A DNA stretch of 64,000 bases from Sphingomonas yantingensis. Its GTDB lineage: Bacteria > Pseudomonadota > Alphaproteobacteria > Sphingomonadales > Sphingomonadaceae. Under the pieces are notes generated by a model. The model was not told the origin of the DNA, did not search any database, and saw nothing but the letters and a program-made list of their open reading frames with translations. The position numbers were made by a program, and so were the translations under genes. Positions 7,643 to 16,793 of this stretch are shown here, one piece after another. Positions within the stretch are counted from its first letter, which is position 1, and every line of letters begins with the position of its first letter. The stretch lies in the NCBI RefSeq assembly GCF_014199325.1, contig NZ_JACIJJ010000001.1, positions 248,001 through 312,000 of the forward strand, written 5' to 3'.

Positions 7643-8821
7643 ATGGCGCGCGCGACGAAATGGACGGTGGGCGTGCTGCTTTGGGTCGTGGTCGCGGCGT
7701 GCCTGGCCGCGTCGATCGTCCCCGCGTTTCTCGACCGCATCTATTATCGAGGAACCGGGAGCGGCCATTTCGACGGCGAGCGATTCTTCAACCCCGACGG
7801 CGACGACACCGCACGCGTCCCCGGCGGCGGCAATCGTGCGGGCTTCTTCTGGCGGCGGCTGACCGGCGAGGGCGAGGCGGCGTGGCCGGCGAGCGTGGCG
7901 GTGCGGCCGACGACGAGGGCCGAGCTGATCCTCCCGCCCGCGCGCGGCGCGGCCCCGCCGATGCGGGCGACCTGGGTCGGTCATGCCAGCGTGCTCGTCC
8001 AGACGCCGGGGCTCAACATCCTCACCGATCCGGTCTGGGCCGAGCGGGCGGGGCCGTTCGGGTTCGGGCCGAAGCGGACGACGGCGCCGGGGATCGCACT
8101 TGCCGACCTGCCCAGGATCGACCTGATCGTCGTCAGCCACAATCACTATGACCATCTCGATCTGGCGACGCTCAAGCGGCTGTGGGATCGCGATCGGCCG
8201 GCGATCGTCACCAGCCTTGGCAACGGCGCGATCCTACGGTCGGCGGGGATCGAGGCGACCGAACTCGACTGGGGCCACGCATCAGGCGTGCGGGGCGCTC
8301 GCGTGCATGTCGTGCGCAACCACCATTGGGGCAGCCGCTGGTTCGCCGACCGCAATCGCGCGCTGTGGTCCGCGTTCGTGATCGAGCTGCCCGGCGGCAA
8401 CCTGTTCTTCGCGGGCGATACCGGGTTCGGCGACGGCGAATGGCCGCGAGAGGCGGCGGCGATCGGGCAGATCCGGTTGGCGCTGATCCCGATCGGCGCG
8501 TTTCGCTTCCAGCCGGGCGAGATGGCGACGGGCAGTCATATCGGCCCGCACGAGGCGGTGCGCGTCTGGGACCGGCTGGGCAGACCCACGGCGATGCCGA
8601 TCCATTGGGGCACGTTCAAACTGTCGGCGGAGGCCCGCGAAACGCCGCCGGCGATGCTCGACCGGCTGATGCGGTGTGCAGCCGCGCCGGCGGATCGGTT
8701 TGGGCGACGCGAGGTCGGGCGGCCGTTCGATGTGCCACCGCTATCTGCCGCGCCGTCGCCGCTGGACGAGGCGCAGCTGGCAAGCTGCGCCCGCACGCCG
8801 GTGGTGCGGGCGCTGCGCTAG
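7643..8821 (+). CDS. MBL-fold hydrolase, NAPE-PLD/UlaG-like, membrane-anchored
   Basis: A metallo-beta-lactamase-fold protein of 392 residues (397 if the upstream GTG at 7628 is used; both have a plausible ribosome-binding site). An N-terminal hydrophobic segment (about residues 7-30) should anchor it in the membrane or act as a signal. The catalytic domain has ATWVGHASVLVQ, the metal motif SHNHYDHLD (HxHxDH), a further ligand His in NHHWGSRW, Asp in FAGDTGFGD and His in MPIHWGTFKLS. This arrangement is the NAPE-phospholipase-D-like branch, which cleaves phosphodiester or amide/lactone bonds. The substrate is unknown. It is divergent from gor with about 120 bp between starts. Confidence 0.85.
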   Translation: MARATKWTVGVLLWVVVAACLAASIVPAFLDRIYYRGTGSGHFDGERFFNPDGDDTARVPGGGNRAGFFWRRLTGEGEAAWPASVAVRPTTRAELILPPARGAAPPMRATWVGHASVLVQTPGLNILTDPVWAERAGPFGFGPKRTTAPGIALADLPRIDLIVVSHNHYDHLDLATLKRLWDRDRPAIVTSLGNGAILRSAGIEATELDWGHASGVRGARVHVVRNHHWGSRWFADRNRALWSAFVIELPGGNLFFAGDTGFGDGEWPREAAAIGQIRLALIPIGAFRFQPGEMATGSHIGPHEAVRVWDRLGRPTAMPIHWGTFKLSAEARETPPAMLDRLMRCAAAPADRFGRREVGRPFDVPPLSAAPSPLDEAQLASCARTPVVRALR

Positions 8822-8825
8822 GCGG

Positions 8826-9188
8826 TCAGCCGCCCATCTTCAGCGGCGGCGTCTGCTGGTGCTGGACGACCTTCCAGACCTCGTGCTCCAGCCGACGATA
8901 GGTGGAGGTGCAATGCGCCTCGTACTTCTCGCCGCCGTCTTTTTCGGCATCCACGGTGTAGCCGATGACGATCAGCCCCTCCTGCGGGCGCATGATCTGC
9001 TGGTCGGAGAAGGCGACCTTCGACCAGCGCGGGGTGTTGGCGACCGCCTCGACCGCCTGCGCGCCGGTCATGACGAAGGGCGGGGCGGGAACGACCATCA
9101 CGCATTCGTCATCGATCGACTCGCGATAATGCTCGGCATCGGCTGTCCACAGGCTTTCCTCGAACGCCCAGACGCGGTCGTCATCCAT
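8826..9188 (-). CDS. NTF2-like (SnoaL/DUF4440-type) small protein
   Basis: A 120-residue cytoplasmic protein with the alpha-helix-then-curved-sheet pattern of the NTF2 fold: an N-terminal helix WAFEESLWTADAEHYRESID, then alternating strands ending with YRRLEHEVWKVVQHQQTP. The phrase CVMVVPAPPFVMTGAQAVEA matches the usual DUF4440 layout (acidic residue, then a loop, then a helix). Members are enzymes, binding proteins or domains of larger proteins; nothing in this sequence fixes the role. It converges with the MBL-fold gene, leaving only 4 bp between stops. Confidence 0.65.
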   Translation of the reverse strand: MDDDRVWAFEESLWTADAEHYRESIDDECVMVVPAPPFVMTGAQAVEAVANTPRWSKVAFSDQQIMRPQEGLIVIGYTVDAEKDGGEKYEAHCTSTYRRLEHEVWKVVQHQQTPPLKMGG

Positions 9189-9263
9189 CTCGCTTCTCCC
9201 GATTGGTCAGGCGGATGAAGCGGTCGGAACGGTCACGCGGTTCCGGCGCACGGGCCAAAGCCC

Positions 9264-10274
9264 TTAGGCGGGCAGGAGAAGCCGCGCGGTGGTGCCACGT
9301 CCCGCGACCAGCTCGAACGTGCCGCTCAGTTGCGCGGCTAGCGTGCGCGCGATGCTAAGGCCCAGGCTGCCCGAGCCGTCGATGTCGAATCCTTCGGGCA
9401 GGCCGTGGCCGTCGTCACGCACCTCGATCCTGAGCGACTGCGCGCCGTCGCGCGACAGCTCGACCTCGATCACGCCATGCTCGCGGTCGGCGAAGCCGTG
9501 CTCGATCGCATTGGCCATCGATTCGGCGACGATCAGCGCCAGCGGGATGGCGGCGTCGGGGCTGAGCGTCGCGTCCTCCTCGACCATCACGTGGCAGCGG
9601 ATGCCCGTGCGGCCGCTCGCCTCGATCACGTCGTGGCAAAGCGGCTCGAGGAATTCACGCATCCGCCGCGCCGCGCCGCCGGCATCGTAAAGCTGGCGGC
9701 TGATCCGCCCGATCAATGCGAGCCGCCGGGAGGCCTCGTCGAGCGCAGCCCGAGCGTCGGCATCGTCGATCCGCCGCTTCTGAAGCGAAATAAGGCCCGC
9801 AGCGACCTGAAGATTGTTGGAGACGCGATGCTGAAGCTCGCGGAACAGGAGTTCGCGCGTGTCGGCGAGGACGCGGCTCAATTCCCGCTCACGCGCCAGC
9901 TTGGCGTTGGCGCGTTGCATCCAGTGGATGATGAAAACGTCGGTGACGACGACGAGCAGGTAAAACGCCATCGCCAGGAGCGTGTCCGAGCGGATGGCGA
10001 AACTCATCTTCGGATCGACGAAGAAGTACCAGGCAAGCAGCCCGCAGACGAGGCCCGCATAGGCACCGCATCGCGCGCCGAACAACGCCGAGGCGAGGAT
10101 GACCGCGGGGAAGAAGGTGACGAACGGAAAGCCGCCCGGCAGATAGGGATCGGCGACCCAGCGCAGCGCAAAGGCGGCGAGGATCAAGAGCGTCGTGACG
10201 CCGAAGCCGAGCACGGGCCGGCCCGCCGCCAGCGGCAGCCGCTCGATCCAGATCCGGTCCTGCGCATTCGTCAC
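9264..10274 (-). CDS. Sensor histidine kinase, DUF4118 + HisKA_2 + HATPase
   Basis: A 336-residue membrane kinase. Residues ~15-115 contain several hydrophobic helices of DUF4118 type (PYLPGGFPFVTFFPAVILAS, LVCGLLAWYFFVDP). The phosphoacceptor region reads FRELQHRVSNNLQVAAGLIS, the HisKA_2 version of the H-box, and the ATPase domain has IVAESMANAIEHGF (N-box) and VRDDGHGLPEGF (G1). HisKA_2/HWE kinases in sphingomonads commonly feed the general stress response regulator PhyR; that link is inference. No response regulator is adjacent, so it is an orphan kinase. It starts at a GTG. The pnp terminator follows it in the transcribed direction only after the next gene, so it is an independent unit. 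Confidence 0.88.
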   Translation of the reverse strand: MTNAQDRIWIERLPLAAGRPVLGFGVTTLLILAAFALRWVADPYLPGGFPFVTFFPAVILASALFGARCGAYAGLVCGLLAWYFFVDPKMSFAIRSDTLLAMAFYLLVVVTDVFIIHWMQRANAKLARERELSRVLADTRELLFRELQHRVSNNLQVAAGLISLQKRRIDDADARAALDEASRRLALIGRISRQLYDAGGAARRMREFLEPLCHDVIEASGRTGIRCHVMVEEDATLSPDAAIPLALIVAESMANAIEHGFADREHGVIEVELSRDGAQSLRIEVRDDGHGLPEGFDIDGSGSLGLSIARTLAAQLSGTFELVAGRGTTARLLLPA

Positions 10275-10340
10275 TTGGGGAAACTATCCTCGCCAGCGTT
10301 TCGGTGCCGTAACCTAAAGCCGGAACCAGTTGTATTCATT

Positions 10341-10377
10341 AAAAAAGGAGGGGCACGGTCAAAGGACCGCACCCCTC
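10341..10377 (-). terminator. Rho-independent terminator of pnp
   Basis: On the minus strand a GC-rich hairpin (GGAGGGG arms with a 2-base internal mismatch, then CGGTC arms and a CTTT loop) is followed at once by six T residues. It begins 24 bp after the pnp stop codon and closes the rimP-to-pnp block. Confidence 0.85.
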
Positions 10378-10401
10378 CCTCATTTCGGGGGCTGCCCCCT
10401 A

Positions 10402-12732
10402 TCAGTCTTCGGTGATGAACGAAGGCAGACCGATATTCTCGCCGCCCTCGTCCTTGCCGCCTTCCGAGCGCTCGCGGCGCGGGCCGCGGTCGCGGCGGGG
10501 GCCGCGATCGCCGCCGCGGTCACCGCGGTCGCCGCCGTCACGGCGCGGACCGCGATCGCCGCGGTCACCGCCCTCGCGGCGGGGGCCACGGTCGCCGCGC
10601 GGCTCGCGCGCGGGCCGCGTGTCCTCGAGCTCGGCGCCGGTCTCCTGATCGACGACGCGCATCGACAGGCGAACCTTGCCGCGCGGGTCGATCTCGAGGA
10701 CCTTGACCTTGACCTCCTGGCCTTCCTTCAGGACGTCGCCGACCTTCTCGACCCGCTCGTTGCGGATCTCGGAGACGTGGACGAGACCGTCCTTGCCGCC
10801 CATGAAGTTCACGAACGCGCCGAAGTCGACGAGATTGACGACCTTGCCGTTATAGACCTTGCCGACCTCGGCCTCCTCGACGATCCCCTTGATCCAGGCG
10901 ATCGCCGCCTCGATCTGCGAGTGATCCGACGAGCTCACCTTGATGACGCCGTCGTCGTCAATGTCGACCTTGGCACCCGTGGTCGCCACGATCTCGCGGA
11001 TGACCTTGCCGCCGGTGCCGATGACGTCGCGGATCTTCGACTTGTCGATCGTGAGCGTCTCGATCCGCGGCGCGTGCGCCGACAGCTCGCTGCGCGTCTC
11101 GCCGAGCGCCTTGGCCATCTCGCCCAGGATGTGCGCGCGGCCTTCCTTGGCCTGGCGCAGCGCCGCGGTGAAGATCTCCTCGGTGATGCCGGCGATCTTG
11201 ATGTCCATCTGCATCGTGGTGATGCCCTCGGACGTGCCGGCGACCTTGAAGTCCATGTCGCCGAGGTGATCCTCGTCGCCCAGGATGTCCGACAGGACCG
11301 CGAACTCGTCGCCCTCCAGGATCAGGCCCATGGCGATGCCCGACACCGCGCGCTTCAACGGCACGCCGGCATCCATCATCGCAAGGCTGCCGCCGCAGAC
11401 GGTCGCCATCGACGACGATCCGTTCGACTCGGTGATGTCGCTGGTGACGCGGATCGTGTACGGGAACTCGTCCTTGGTCGGCAGCACGGGGTGCAGCGCG
11501 CGCCAGGCGAGCTTGCCGTGCCCCACTTCGCGGCGACCCGGCGCACCGAAGCGGCCCACTTCGCCGACCGAATAGGGCGGGAAGTTATAGTGCAGCATGA
11601 AGTTCTGGTAGCTGAGGCCGCCCAGACCGTCGATCATCTGCTCGGCGTCCTTGGTGCCGAGCGTACAGGTCGCGATCGTCTGCGTCTCGCCGCGGGTGAA
11701 CAGCGCCGAACCGTGCGAACGCGGCAGGAAGTGCGCTTCCGCGACGATCGGGCGAACGGTCTTGAGGTCGCGGCCGTCGATGCGGATGCCTTCCTTGAGG
11801 ATGGCCGTGCGGACGATCTCGGCCTCGAGTTTCTTCACCAGCTTGAGCACGCCCAGATACTGGGCGGGATCGCTGTCCTTGAGGTCGGCGAACGCCTCGC
11901 GCGCCTTGGTGCGGGCGACGTTGATCGCGTTCTGACGCTCGGACTTGTTGGTGAGCTTGTACGCGGCCTTCAGGTCCGCGCCGATCAGATCCTTGAGCTT
12001 GGCCTTCTGCGCGGCCTGATCCTCGACCGGCTTCAGGTCCCAGGGCTCCTTGGCGGCCTGCTCGGCGAGCTTGATGATCGCGTCGATGACCGGCTGCATC
12101 GAGCGGTGCGCGAACATGACGGCGCCGAGCATGACGTCCTCGGACAGCTCCTTGGCCTCCGATTCGACCATCATCACCGCGTCGTGCGTGCCCGCGACGA
12201 CGAGGTCGAGCTCGCCCTCGGCGACCTGCTTGTCGGTCGGGTTGAGGATGTACTCGCCATCGTTGTAGCCGACGCGCGCGGCGGCGATCGGGCCCATGAA
12301 CGGCACGCCCGACAAGGTCAGGGCTGCGGACGCGGCGACCATCGCGAGGATGTCGGGCTCGTTCTCGCCGTCATAGGAGAGGACCTGCGCGATCGCGTTG
12401 ATCTCGTTGTAGAAACCCTCGGGGAAGAGGGGGCGGATCGGGCGGTCGATGAGACGCGAGACCAGGGTCTCCTTCTCGGTCGCGCCGCGCTCGCGCTTGA
12501 AGAAGCCGCCGGGGATGCGACCCGCGGCCGAGAACTTCTCCTGGTAATGGACGGTGAGCGGGAAGAAATCCTGCCCTTCCTTGACCGTCTTGGCGGCCGT
12601 CACGGCGCACAGGACGACGGTCTCGCCGAGCGTCGCGATGACCGCGCCGTCAGCCTGGCGGGCGACCTTGCCCGTTTCGAGGGTGAGGGTCTTTCCGCCC
12701 CACTCGACTTCCACTTTCTTGTGATCGAACAT
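10402..12732 (-). CDS. pnp: Polyribonucleotide nucleotidyltransferase (PNPase) with RG-rich tail
   Basis: A 776-residue 3'-5' phosphorolytic exoribonuclease of the RNA degradosome. Two RNase PH domains are visible: the first opens with [20 protein letters not shown] and has [13 protein letters not shown]; the second has [14 protein letters not shown] and the conserved [20 protein letters not shown]. Then KH ([19 protein letters not shown]) and S1 ([20 protein letters not shown]). The last ~80 residues, after [11 protein letters not shown], are an unusual low-complexity tail of repeated GDRG and GPRR units ending in GLPSFITED, making the protein longer than the usual ~700-710. The ATG at 12732 is preceded by AAGGA. 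Expression may be autoregulated through the hairpin-containing leader. Confidence 0.97.
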   Translation of the reverse strand: MFDHKKVEVEWGGKTLTLETGKVARQADGAVIATLGETVVLCAVTAAKTVKEGQDFFPLTVHYQEKFSAAGRIPGGFFKRERGATEKETLVSRLIDRPIRPLFPEGFYNEINAIAQVLSYDGENEPDILAMVAASAALTLSGVPFMGPIAAARVGYNDGEYILNPTDKQVAEGELDLVVAGTHDAVMMVESEAKELSEDVMLGAVMFAHRSMQPVIDAIIKLAEQAAKEPWDLKPVEDQAAQKAKLKDLIGADLKAAYKLTNKSERQNAINVARTKAREAFADLKDSDPAQYLGVLKLVKKLEAEIVRTAILKEGIRIDGRDLKTVRPIVAEAHFLPRSHGSALFTRGETQTIATCTLGTKDAEQMIDGLGGLSYQNFMLHYNFPPYSVGEVGRFGAPGRREVGHGKLAWRALHPVLPTKDEFPYTIRVTSDITESNGSSSMATVCGGSLAMMDAGVPLKRAVSGIAMGLILEGDEFAVLSDILGDEDHLGDMDFKVAGTSEGITTMQMDIKIAGITEEIFTAALRQAKEGRAHILGEMAKALGETRSELSAHAPRIETLTIDKSKIRDVIGTGGKVIREIVATTGAKVDIDDDGVIKVSSSDHSQIEAAIAWIKGIVEEAEVGKVYNGKVVNLVDFGAFVNFMGGKDGLVHVSEIRNERVEKVGDVLKEGQEVKVKVLEIDPRGKVRLSMRVVDQETGAELEDTRPAREPRGDRGPRREGGDRGDRGPRRDGGDRGDRGGDRGPRRDRGPRRERSEGGKDEGGENIGLPSFITED

Positions 12733-12780
12733 CTGATTTCCTTCACACCGGCCGCCAGATGCGGACCGGGGCCTGTATTC

Positions 12781-12850
12781 GAGCCGATTGCGGCTCATGG
12801 GATCGGGCCGGATTGCCCTGTCCCGTCACGTACCCCGGCGTTGCCGGGGT
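12781..12850. promoter_or_regulatory. Two hairpins in the rpsO-pnp leader
   Basis: The 224-bp rpsO-pnp spacer holds, after the rpsO terminator, two perfect hairpins: GAGCCG-attg-CGGCTC at 12781-12796 (49 bases before the pnp ATG) and ACCCCGGC-gtt-GCCGGGGT at 12832-12850. In E. coli a hairpin at this place is cut by RNase III and lets PNPase repress its own mRNA. The same arrangement here suggests, but does not prove, a similar control; the second hairpin may instead be a REP-like unit. Confidence 0.45.
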
Positions 12851-12922
12851 CCAGCTCCAGCCGCTGGGTCGCGGCGCATTCGCGCCGGTACTTGCTGGAA
12901 ACCGGGTCGGTGCCCGGATGGC

Positions 12923-12953
12923 AAAAGGGGCGACCCAGCCGGGCCGCCCCTTC
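12923..12953 (-). terminator. Terminator after rpsO
   Basis: Read on the minus strand: AAGGGGCG, a 12-base loop, CGCCCCTT, then TTG. The 8-bp GC-rich stem with a short T stretch lies immediately behind the rpsO stop codon. It would attenuate transcription between rpsO and pnp, as the t1 terminator does in E. coli. Confidence 0.75.
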
Positions 12954-12956
12954 GTG

Positions 12957-13226
12957 TCACTTGCGAAGACCGAGCTTCGCGATCAGCGCGGTATAGCGGT
13001 CCGCATCCTTCTTCTTCAGATAGTCGAGAAGGCTGCGACGCTTGTTGACCAGCATCAGCAGGCCGCGACGCGAATGGTTGTCCTTGGCGTGCGTCTTGAA
13101 GTGCTCGGTCAGGTTCGAGATACGCTCGGTCAGGATCGCGATCTGGACCTCGGGGCTGCCCGTGTCGCCGCTGTTGCGGGCGTTGTCCTGGATCAGCGCT
13201 TCCTTGCGCTCGGCAGTGATCGTCAT
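12957..13226 (-). CDS. rpsO: 30S ribosomal protein S15
   Basis: An 89-residue protein, exactly the family length, that binds the central domain of 16S rRNA early in 30S assembly. Family signatures: [60 protein letters not shown] and [14 protein letters not shown]. The ATG at 13226 with an upstream GAGGA was preferred over an in-frame ATG six codons earlier because S15 starts MTITAE in this group. It lies between truB and pnp in the conserved order truB-rpsO-pnp. Confidence 0.98.
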   Translation of the reverse strand: MTITAERKEALIQDNARNSGDTGSPEVQIAILTERISNLTEHFKTHAKDNHSRRGLLMLVNKRRSLLDYLKKKDADRYTALIAKLGLRK

Positions 13227-13248
13227 GTTTCTTGTCCTCGACATCGTT

Positions 13249-14139
13249 TCACAGGTTGAAGCCCCGTACGACGCGGACGTTTCCGTCCGTCACCTCGACC
13301 AGCGCGACCGGGATTTCCCCGTCCAGCGCGAAATACTGGCCATCGTCGGCAGCAGATCCGGTCAGCACCCGCCCCTGACGGAGCGATCCTGCCTGACCGG
13401 GTTCGAGAGATAGAGCCGGGATGTCGTCCAGCCCCGCCCTCAGCGGCAGAATGTGGTTCTCAAGCGTGCGCGAACTAGCGGCTTGGCCCAGAATGTCCAG
13501 CGAAATCGCCTGATCCAGCCCGAACGGACCCGCCTTCGTCCGGCGGAGCATCGTCACATGGCCGACGGTGCCGAGGGCGTATGCGATATCGCGCGCCAAG
13601 CTGCGGATATAGGTGCCCTTGGACACATGGGCGGTGAAGGTAGCGGCCTCGACCGGGCCATCGCCGGGCGGCGTCAGTTCCAGCGAATGGATCGTGACGG
13701 CGCGCGTTGCCAGCTTAAACGTCTCGCCTGCCCGCGCGAGGTCGTACGCGCGTTCGCCGTCCACCTTAAGCGCCGAATAGGCGGGCGGCACCTGGTCGAT
13801 CGGGCCGGTGAAACGCGGCAGGGCCGCTTCGATTGCGGCGGCGTCCGGGCGGGCTTCGCTGGTCGCCACGACGCTGCCCTCGGCATCCAGCGTGCCGGTT
13901 TCGGTCCCGAAGGTGACGGCGAAGTCGTACACCTTATCGCTGTCGAGCATCCGCCCGGCGAGTTTCGTCGCCTCCCCCACCGCGATCGGCAGCACGCCGG
14001 TCGCCAGCGGGTCGAGCGTGCCGCCATGCCCCACCTTCGCCTTGCCGTAGCCGCCCTGGCGCAGCGCGCGCTTGACGGCGCTCACGCCCTGCGTCGAGCC
14101 GAGGCCGAGCGGTTTGTCGAGGATGATCCAGCCATGCAT
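13249..14139 (-). CDS. truB: tRNA pseudouridine(55) synthase TruB
   Basis: A 296-residue enzyme that isomerises U55 in the T-loop of tRNAs. The catalytic motif is [20 protein letters not shown] with the nucleophilic Asp in GTLDP (about residue 43); other signatures are [17 protein letters not shown] at the N-terminus, [21 protein letters not shown], and [17 protein letters not shown]. The C-terminal ~60 residues form a PUA-like domain. The frame stays open far upstream, but that sequence is the complement of the next gene; ATG 14139 gives the family N-terminus. rpsO follows 22 bp later. Confidence 0.97.
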   Translation of the reverse strand: MHGWIILDKPLGLGSTQGVSAVKRALRQGGYGKAKVGHGGTLDPLATGVLPIAVGEATKLAGRMLDSDKVYDFAVTFGTETGTLDAEGSVVATSEARPDAAAIEAALPRFTGPIDQVPPAYSALKVDGERAYDLARAGETFKLATRAVTIHSLELTPPGDGPVEAATFTAHVSKGTYIRSLARDIAYALGTVGHVTMLRRTKAGPFGLDQAISLDILGQAASSRTLENHILPLRAGLDDIPALSLEPGQAGSLRQGRVLTGSAADDGQYFALDGEIPVALVEVTDGNVRVVRGFNL

Positions 14140-14248
14140 GGCGCGCGCGCTTAGTCGCTGGCGCGGGCGAGCGCCAGTCGCGCGTGCGCCTGCGCCCTCA
14201 AGCCGCCGCAATCGCTGCCGAAGACGGGCATCGGGCCATGGGAGACGG

Positions 14249-15176
14249 ATGATGATCGCGACCGCGCTGACGGCGCTTGCCCTGGCCGCTTCGTCGACCG
14301 GATGCGGGGGGGGCGGCGCCGGCAACCGTGGACCGGCCAAATGGGGAGCGCGCGCAGCACGCGTTCCAGAACGGCGGCACGGTGCCGCTGCGCGTGCGTT
14401 GGATCGACCGGGCGGGCAGGGCGGTCGATCAGGGGATAATCGCACCGGGCGGGTTCCTGGCGCTCGACACCTATCCCGGCCATATGTTCGAACTGGTCGA
14501 TCCCGCCGGTCGCTGTCGCCGCCGGGTGCGGATCGACGGGGTGCTGAACGGCACCTATGTGGGCACCAGCCGCTATCGGCGCGTCGCCGCACCGCCCGGA
14601 TGGAAGGTCTTTGCCGACATCGCGCTTCGCCCGAGGCGCGAGCCGGCGCGGGCGGCCCTCGCGACGATCATGCACATGCTGGACGAGGTCGAGGCGGTCC
14701 TGCCCGCCGCTGCGCTGGCGCAGGTGAGAGGCACGCCGATCTTCCTCCTTGACCATTCGGGGCCGGGGGGCATGTACCACCCCGATCCGGGTTGGCTCGT
14801 CGCGCACGGGCGCACCGTCGAGATGGCCCGCGGGATCGAGGTGTCCGATGCGGCGATGTTCATCGAAACCGCGCGGGTGCAGCCCGCATCGATCCTGCAC
14901 GAGCTGGCGCACGCCTATTTCTTCCGACTGCCCGATGCCGATCGCGCGGTGATCGAGGCGACCTATCGGAGGGCAATGGAGAGCGGAGGCTATCTCGCGG
15001 TCAGGCGCCATGACGGCTCGACCGTCGATGCCTATGCCCGGACCAACGCCGCCGAATATTTCGCCGAACTGACCGAGGCGTATTTCAGCCGCAACGACTT
15101 CTTCCCGTTCACCCGCGCCGACCTGGCCGCGTACGATCCGGAGGGGGAGCGGCTGATCGCGCGGATGTGGCGCTAG
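14249..15176 (+). CDS. VHL-beta-domain zinc metallopeptidase, exported; reading frame broken at a G8 run
   Basis: The main open frame encodes a predicted zincin: HELAHAY (HExxH, 14898-14912) followed ~50 residues later by NAAEYFAELTEAYF and SRNDFFPFTRADL, giving a third ligand Glu. Before it lies a ~60-residue beta domain (about 14370-14560) with NGGTVPLRVRWIDRAG, IIAPGGFLALDTYPGHMFEL and a following strand, which resembles the beta domain of the von Hippel-Lindau protein. The signal peptide (MMIATALTALALAASSTGC, ATG at 14249 after GGAG) is in a different frame. Removing one G from the eight at 14306-14313 joins them into a 308-residue lipoprotein or secreted protein. As given, translation of the peptidase part could begin only at a TTG near 14277. 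Sequencing error, pseudogene and phase variation are all possible. Confidence 0.7.
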
Positions 15177-15757
15177 GCCGCGGCTTCCATCGCCTCGGTA
15201 AAGTGGCGGCGGCAGAGCGCGACGTAGCGGTCGTTGCCGCCGATCTCGGTCTGCGCGCCCTCGCGCACCGCATTGCCGTCGGCGTCGACGCGCAGGTTCA
15301 TCGTCGCCTTGCGCCCGCAGGGACAGATCGACTTGAGCTCGGTCAGCGAATCCGCGATCGCGAGCAGTCGCGCCGCGCCCTCGAACAACGCCCCGCGGAA
15401 ATCGGTGCGCAGGCCGTAGGTGAGGACGGGAATGTCCGCCTTGTCCGCCAGCGCGGCGAGCTGATCGACCTGCGCGGCCGACAGGAACTGCGCCTCGTCG
15501 ATTAGCACGCAGCCGACGGTGCGGTGCGCGTGCTCCGCCATGACGACGGCGAAGAGGTCGGTCGCCGCGTCGAACGCGGTGGCATCGGCACCGAGCCCGA
15601 TGCGCGACCCGATCCGCCCCGCCCCCGCGCGGTCGTCGAGCGCGGCGGTGAACAGCATCGTGTGCAGCCCCCGCTCACGATAGTTGAAGTCGGCCTGGAG
15701 CAGCGTGGTCGATTTACCCGCATTCATCGAGGCGTAGTAGAAATAGAGCTTGGCCAT
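15173..15757 (-). CDS. tdk: Thymidine kinase
   Basis: A 194-residue type II thymidine kinase that phosphorylates thymidine with ATP (salvage). Seen: the P-loop YYASMNAGKSTTLLQ at the N-terminus, the Walker B-like VLIDEAQFLS, a lasso region near the C-terminus, and four zinc-binding cysteines (CPCGRKATM and ALCRRHF give three clear ones plus the preceding Cys). Length equals the family norm. Its stop codon overlaps the stop of the VHL-peptidase gene by 3 bp, so the two genes converge. It sits, unrelated in function, between truB and rbfA. Confidence 0.96.
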   Translation of the reverse strand: MAKLYFYYASMNAGKSTTLLQADFNYRERGLHTMLFTAALDDRAGAGRIGSRIGLGADATAFDAATDLFAVVMAEHAHRTVGCVLIDEAQFLSAAQVDQLAALADKADIPVLTYGLRTDFRGALFEGAARLLAIADSLTELKSICPCGRKATMNLRVDADGNAVREGAQTEIGGNDRYVALCRRHFTEAMEAAA

Positions 15758-15812
15758 GCGGACACCGCCCTAGCAGCGCGGTCCCCGATTGCGAAGGCGC
15801 AGGGGCGGGCGC

Positions 15813-16370
15813 ATGATCGCGGCGATGGCTGGCCTGATCGCTATGCTCTGCCTGTTATTCGCGGTGCCCGACCGGCGGCTGGCGATCGACCCCGCTCACA
15901 GTCTCGTCACGGCCACGGTCAGCTTTTTCGGCTTTGCCAGGAAGACCGCGCGCTTCCCGAAAGTTGAAGGCTCCGCCGATGTGGTCGGCGACGACGTTCG
16001 CCTCGACGTACGGCTGGACGCCGCGGCGCTGGTCGCGCCCGACAGCGTGACCGAGCGGCGGTTGAAGGGCGAGGATTTCTTCGATGTCGCGCGCCATCCG
16101 ATCGTGCGCTTCGTCGGGTCGGGTCTACGCGCCACCGGGTCGGCGGCGGGCACCATTGAGGGGAGCGTGATCGCGCGCGGAGTCGGCCGGCCAGCGAGGC
16201 TCTACGTGCGGTTCTCGAGGCCGATCGAAACGCTGGCGGCGGGCGGTGCCTTTCATGTGTCCGCCGTGACCGAGATCGATCGCCGGGACTTCGGGATGAC
16301 CGCCTATCCGCTGATCGTCGGGGGGCGGGTGCGCATCGCCATTGAGGCCGACCTTCAGCCTTCGGGTTGA
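15813..16370 (+). CDS. YceI-family protein, exported
   Basis: A 185-residue protein with an N-terminal hydrophobic segment ([20 protein letters not shown]) followed by one YceI/lipocalin-like beta-barrel domain: [47 protein letters not shown], and [20 protein letters not shown]. YceI proteins bind polyisoprenoids or amphiphiles in the periplasm. The ATG at 15813 has an AGGGG 8 bases upstream; an alternative start 24 bp earlier would add a basic leader. The 3' end overlaps rbfA on the other strand by 16 bp. Confidence 0.9.
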   Translation: MIAAMAGLIAMLCLLFAVPDRRLAIDPAHSLVTATVSFFGFARKTARFPKVEGSADVVGDDVRLDVRLDAAALVAPDSVTERRLKGEDFFDVARHPIVRFVGSGLRATGSAAGTIEGSVIARGVGRPARLYVRFSRPIETLAAGGAFHVSAVTEIDRRDFGMTAYPLIVGGRVRIAIEADLQPSG

Positions 16371-16771
16371 TCGCCCTCATCCTCGAGGTCGCGCGCGACC
16401 TTGGGCGAGCGCAGCAGCGCGTCGATGCGGTCGCCCTCGTCGAAGCTCTCGTCGACCAGGAACTTGAGCTTGGCAGCGTATTTCAGGTTGATGCGCCCCG
16501 CCACCTCGCGCTGGAGATAGGCGGTGTTGGTGCGCAGCGCCTTGAGCACCGCCGCCTCGTCCGCGCCCAGCAGCGGCTTGATGAACACCGTCGCGTGGCG
16601 AAGGTCGGGCGACATCCGCACCTCGGTCACGCTGACGCTGTGCGCGGCGAGCACGTCGTCATGAACGTCGCCGCGCATCAGCACGTCGGACAGGACATGA
16701 CGAACCTGCTCGCCCACGCGCAGCAGCCGGACCGAGCGGCCCTCGGGCGAACTATCCTGCTGGCGTGCCAT
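16355..16771 (-). CDS. rbfA: 30S ribosome-binding factor RbfA
   Basis: A 138-residue KH-like protein needed for 16S rRNA 5'-end maturation and cold adaptation. The core from [20 protein letters not shown] through [19 protein letters not shown] to [20 protein letters not shown] matches the family, with the acidic C-terminal extension [11 protein letters not shown]. It lies 22 bp downstream of infB in the conserved nusA-infB-rbfA operon. Confidence 0.97.
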   Translation of the reverse strand: MARQQDSSPEGRSVRLLRVGEQVRHVLSDVLMRGDVHDDVLAAHSVSVTEVRMSPDLRHATVFIKPLLGADEAAVLKALRTNTAYLQREVAGRINLKYAAKLKFLVDESFDEGDRIDALLRSPKVARDLEDEGDQPEG

Positions 16772-16793
16772 CAGACCCTCGCGAAACGGACGC

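Noticed and set aside
7520..8155. N-terminal extension of glutathione reductase by about 200 residues
   Set aside because: The extension is the complement of the MBL-fold gene and reads as low-complexity Arg/Pro sequence; the TTG at 7519 with GAAGGAG gives the family N-terminus.
10430..10620. Repeated GC-rich DNA resembling a CRISPR or tandem-repeat array
   Set aside because: It is in frame and encodes the RG-rich tail of PNPase; there are no spacers.
10330..12996. 888-residue open frame opposite pnp
   Set aside because: Shadow of pnp; composition is Asp/Leu/Arg-rich without motifs, and pnp on the other strand is certain.
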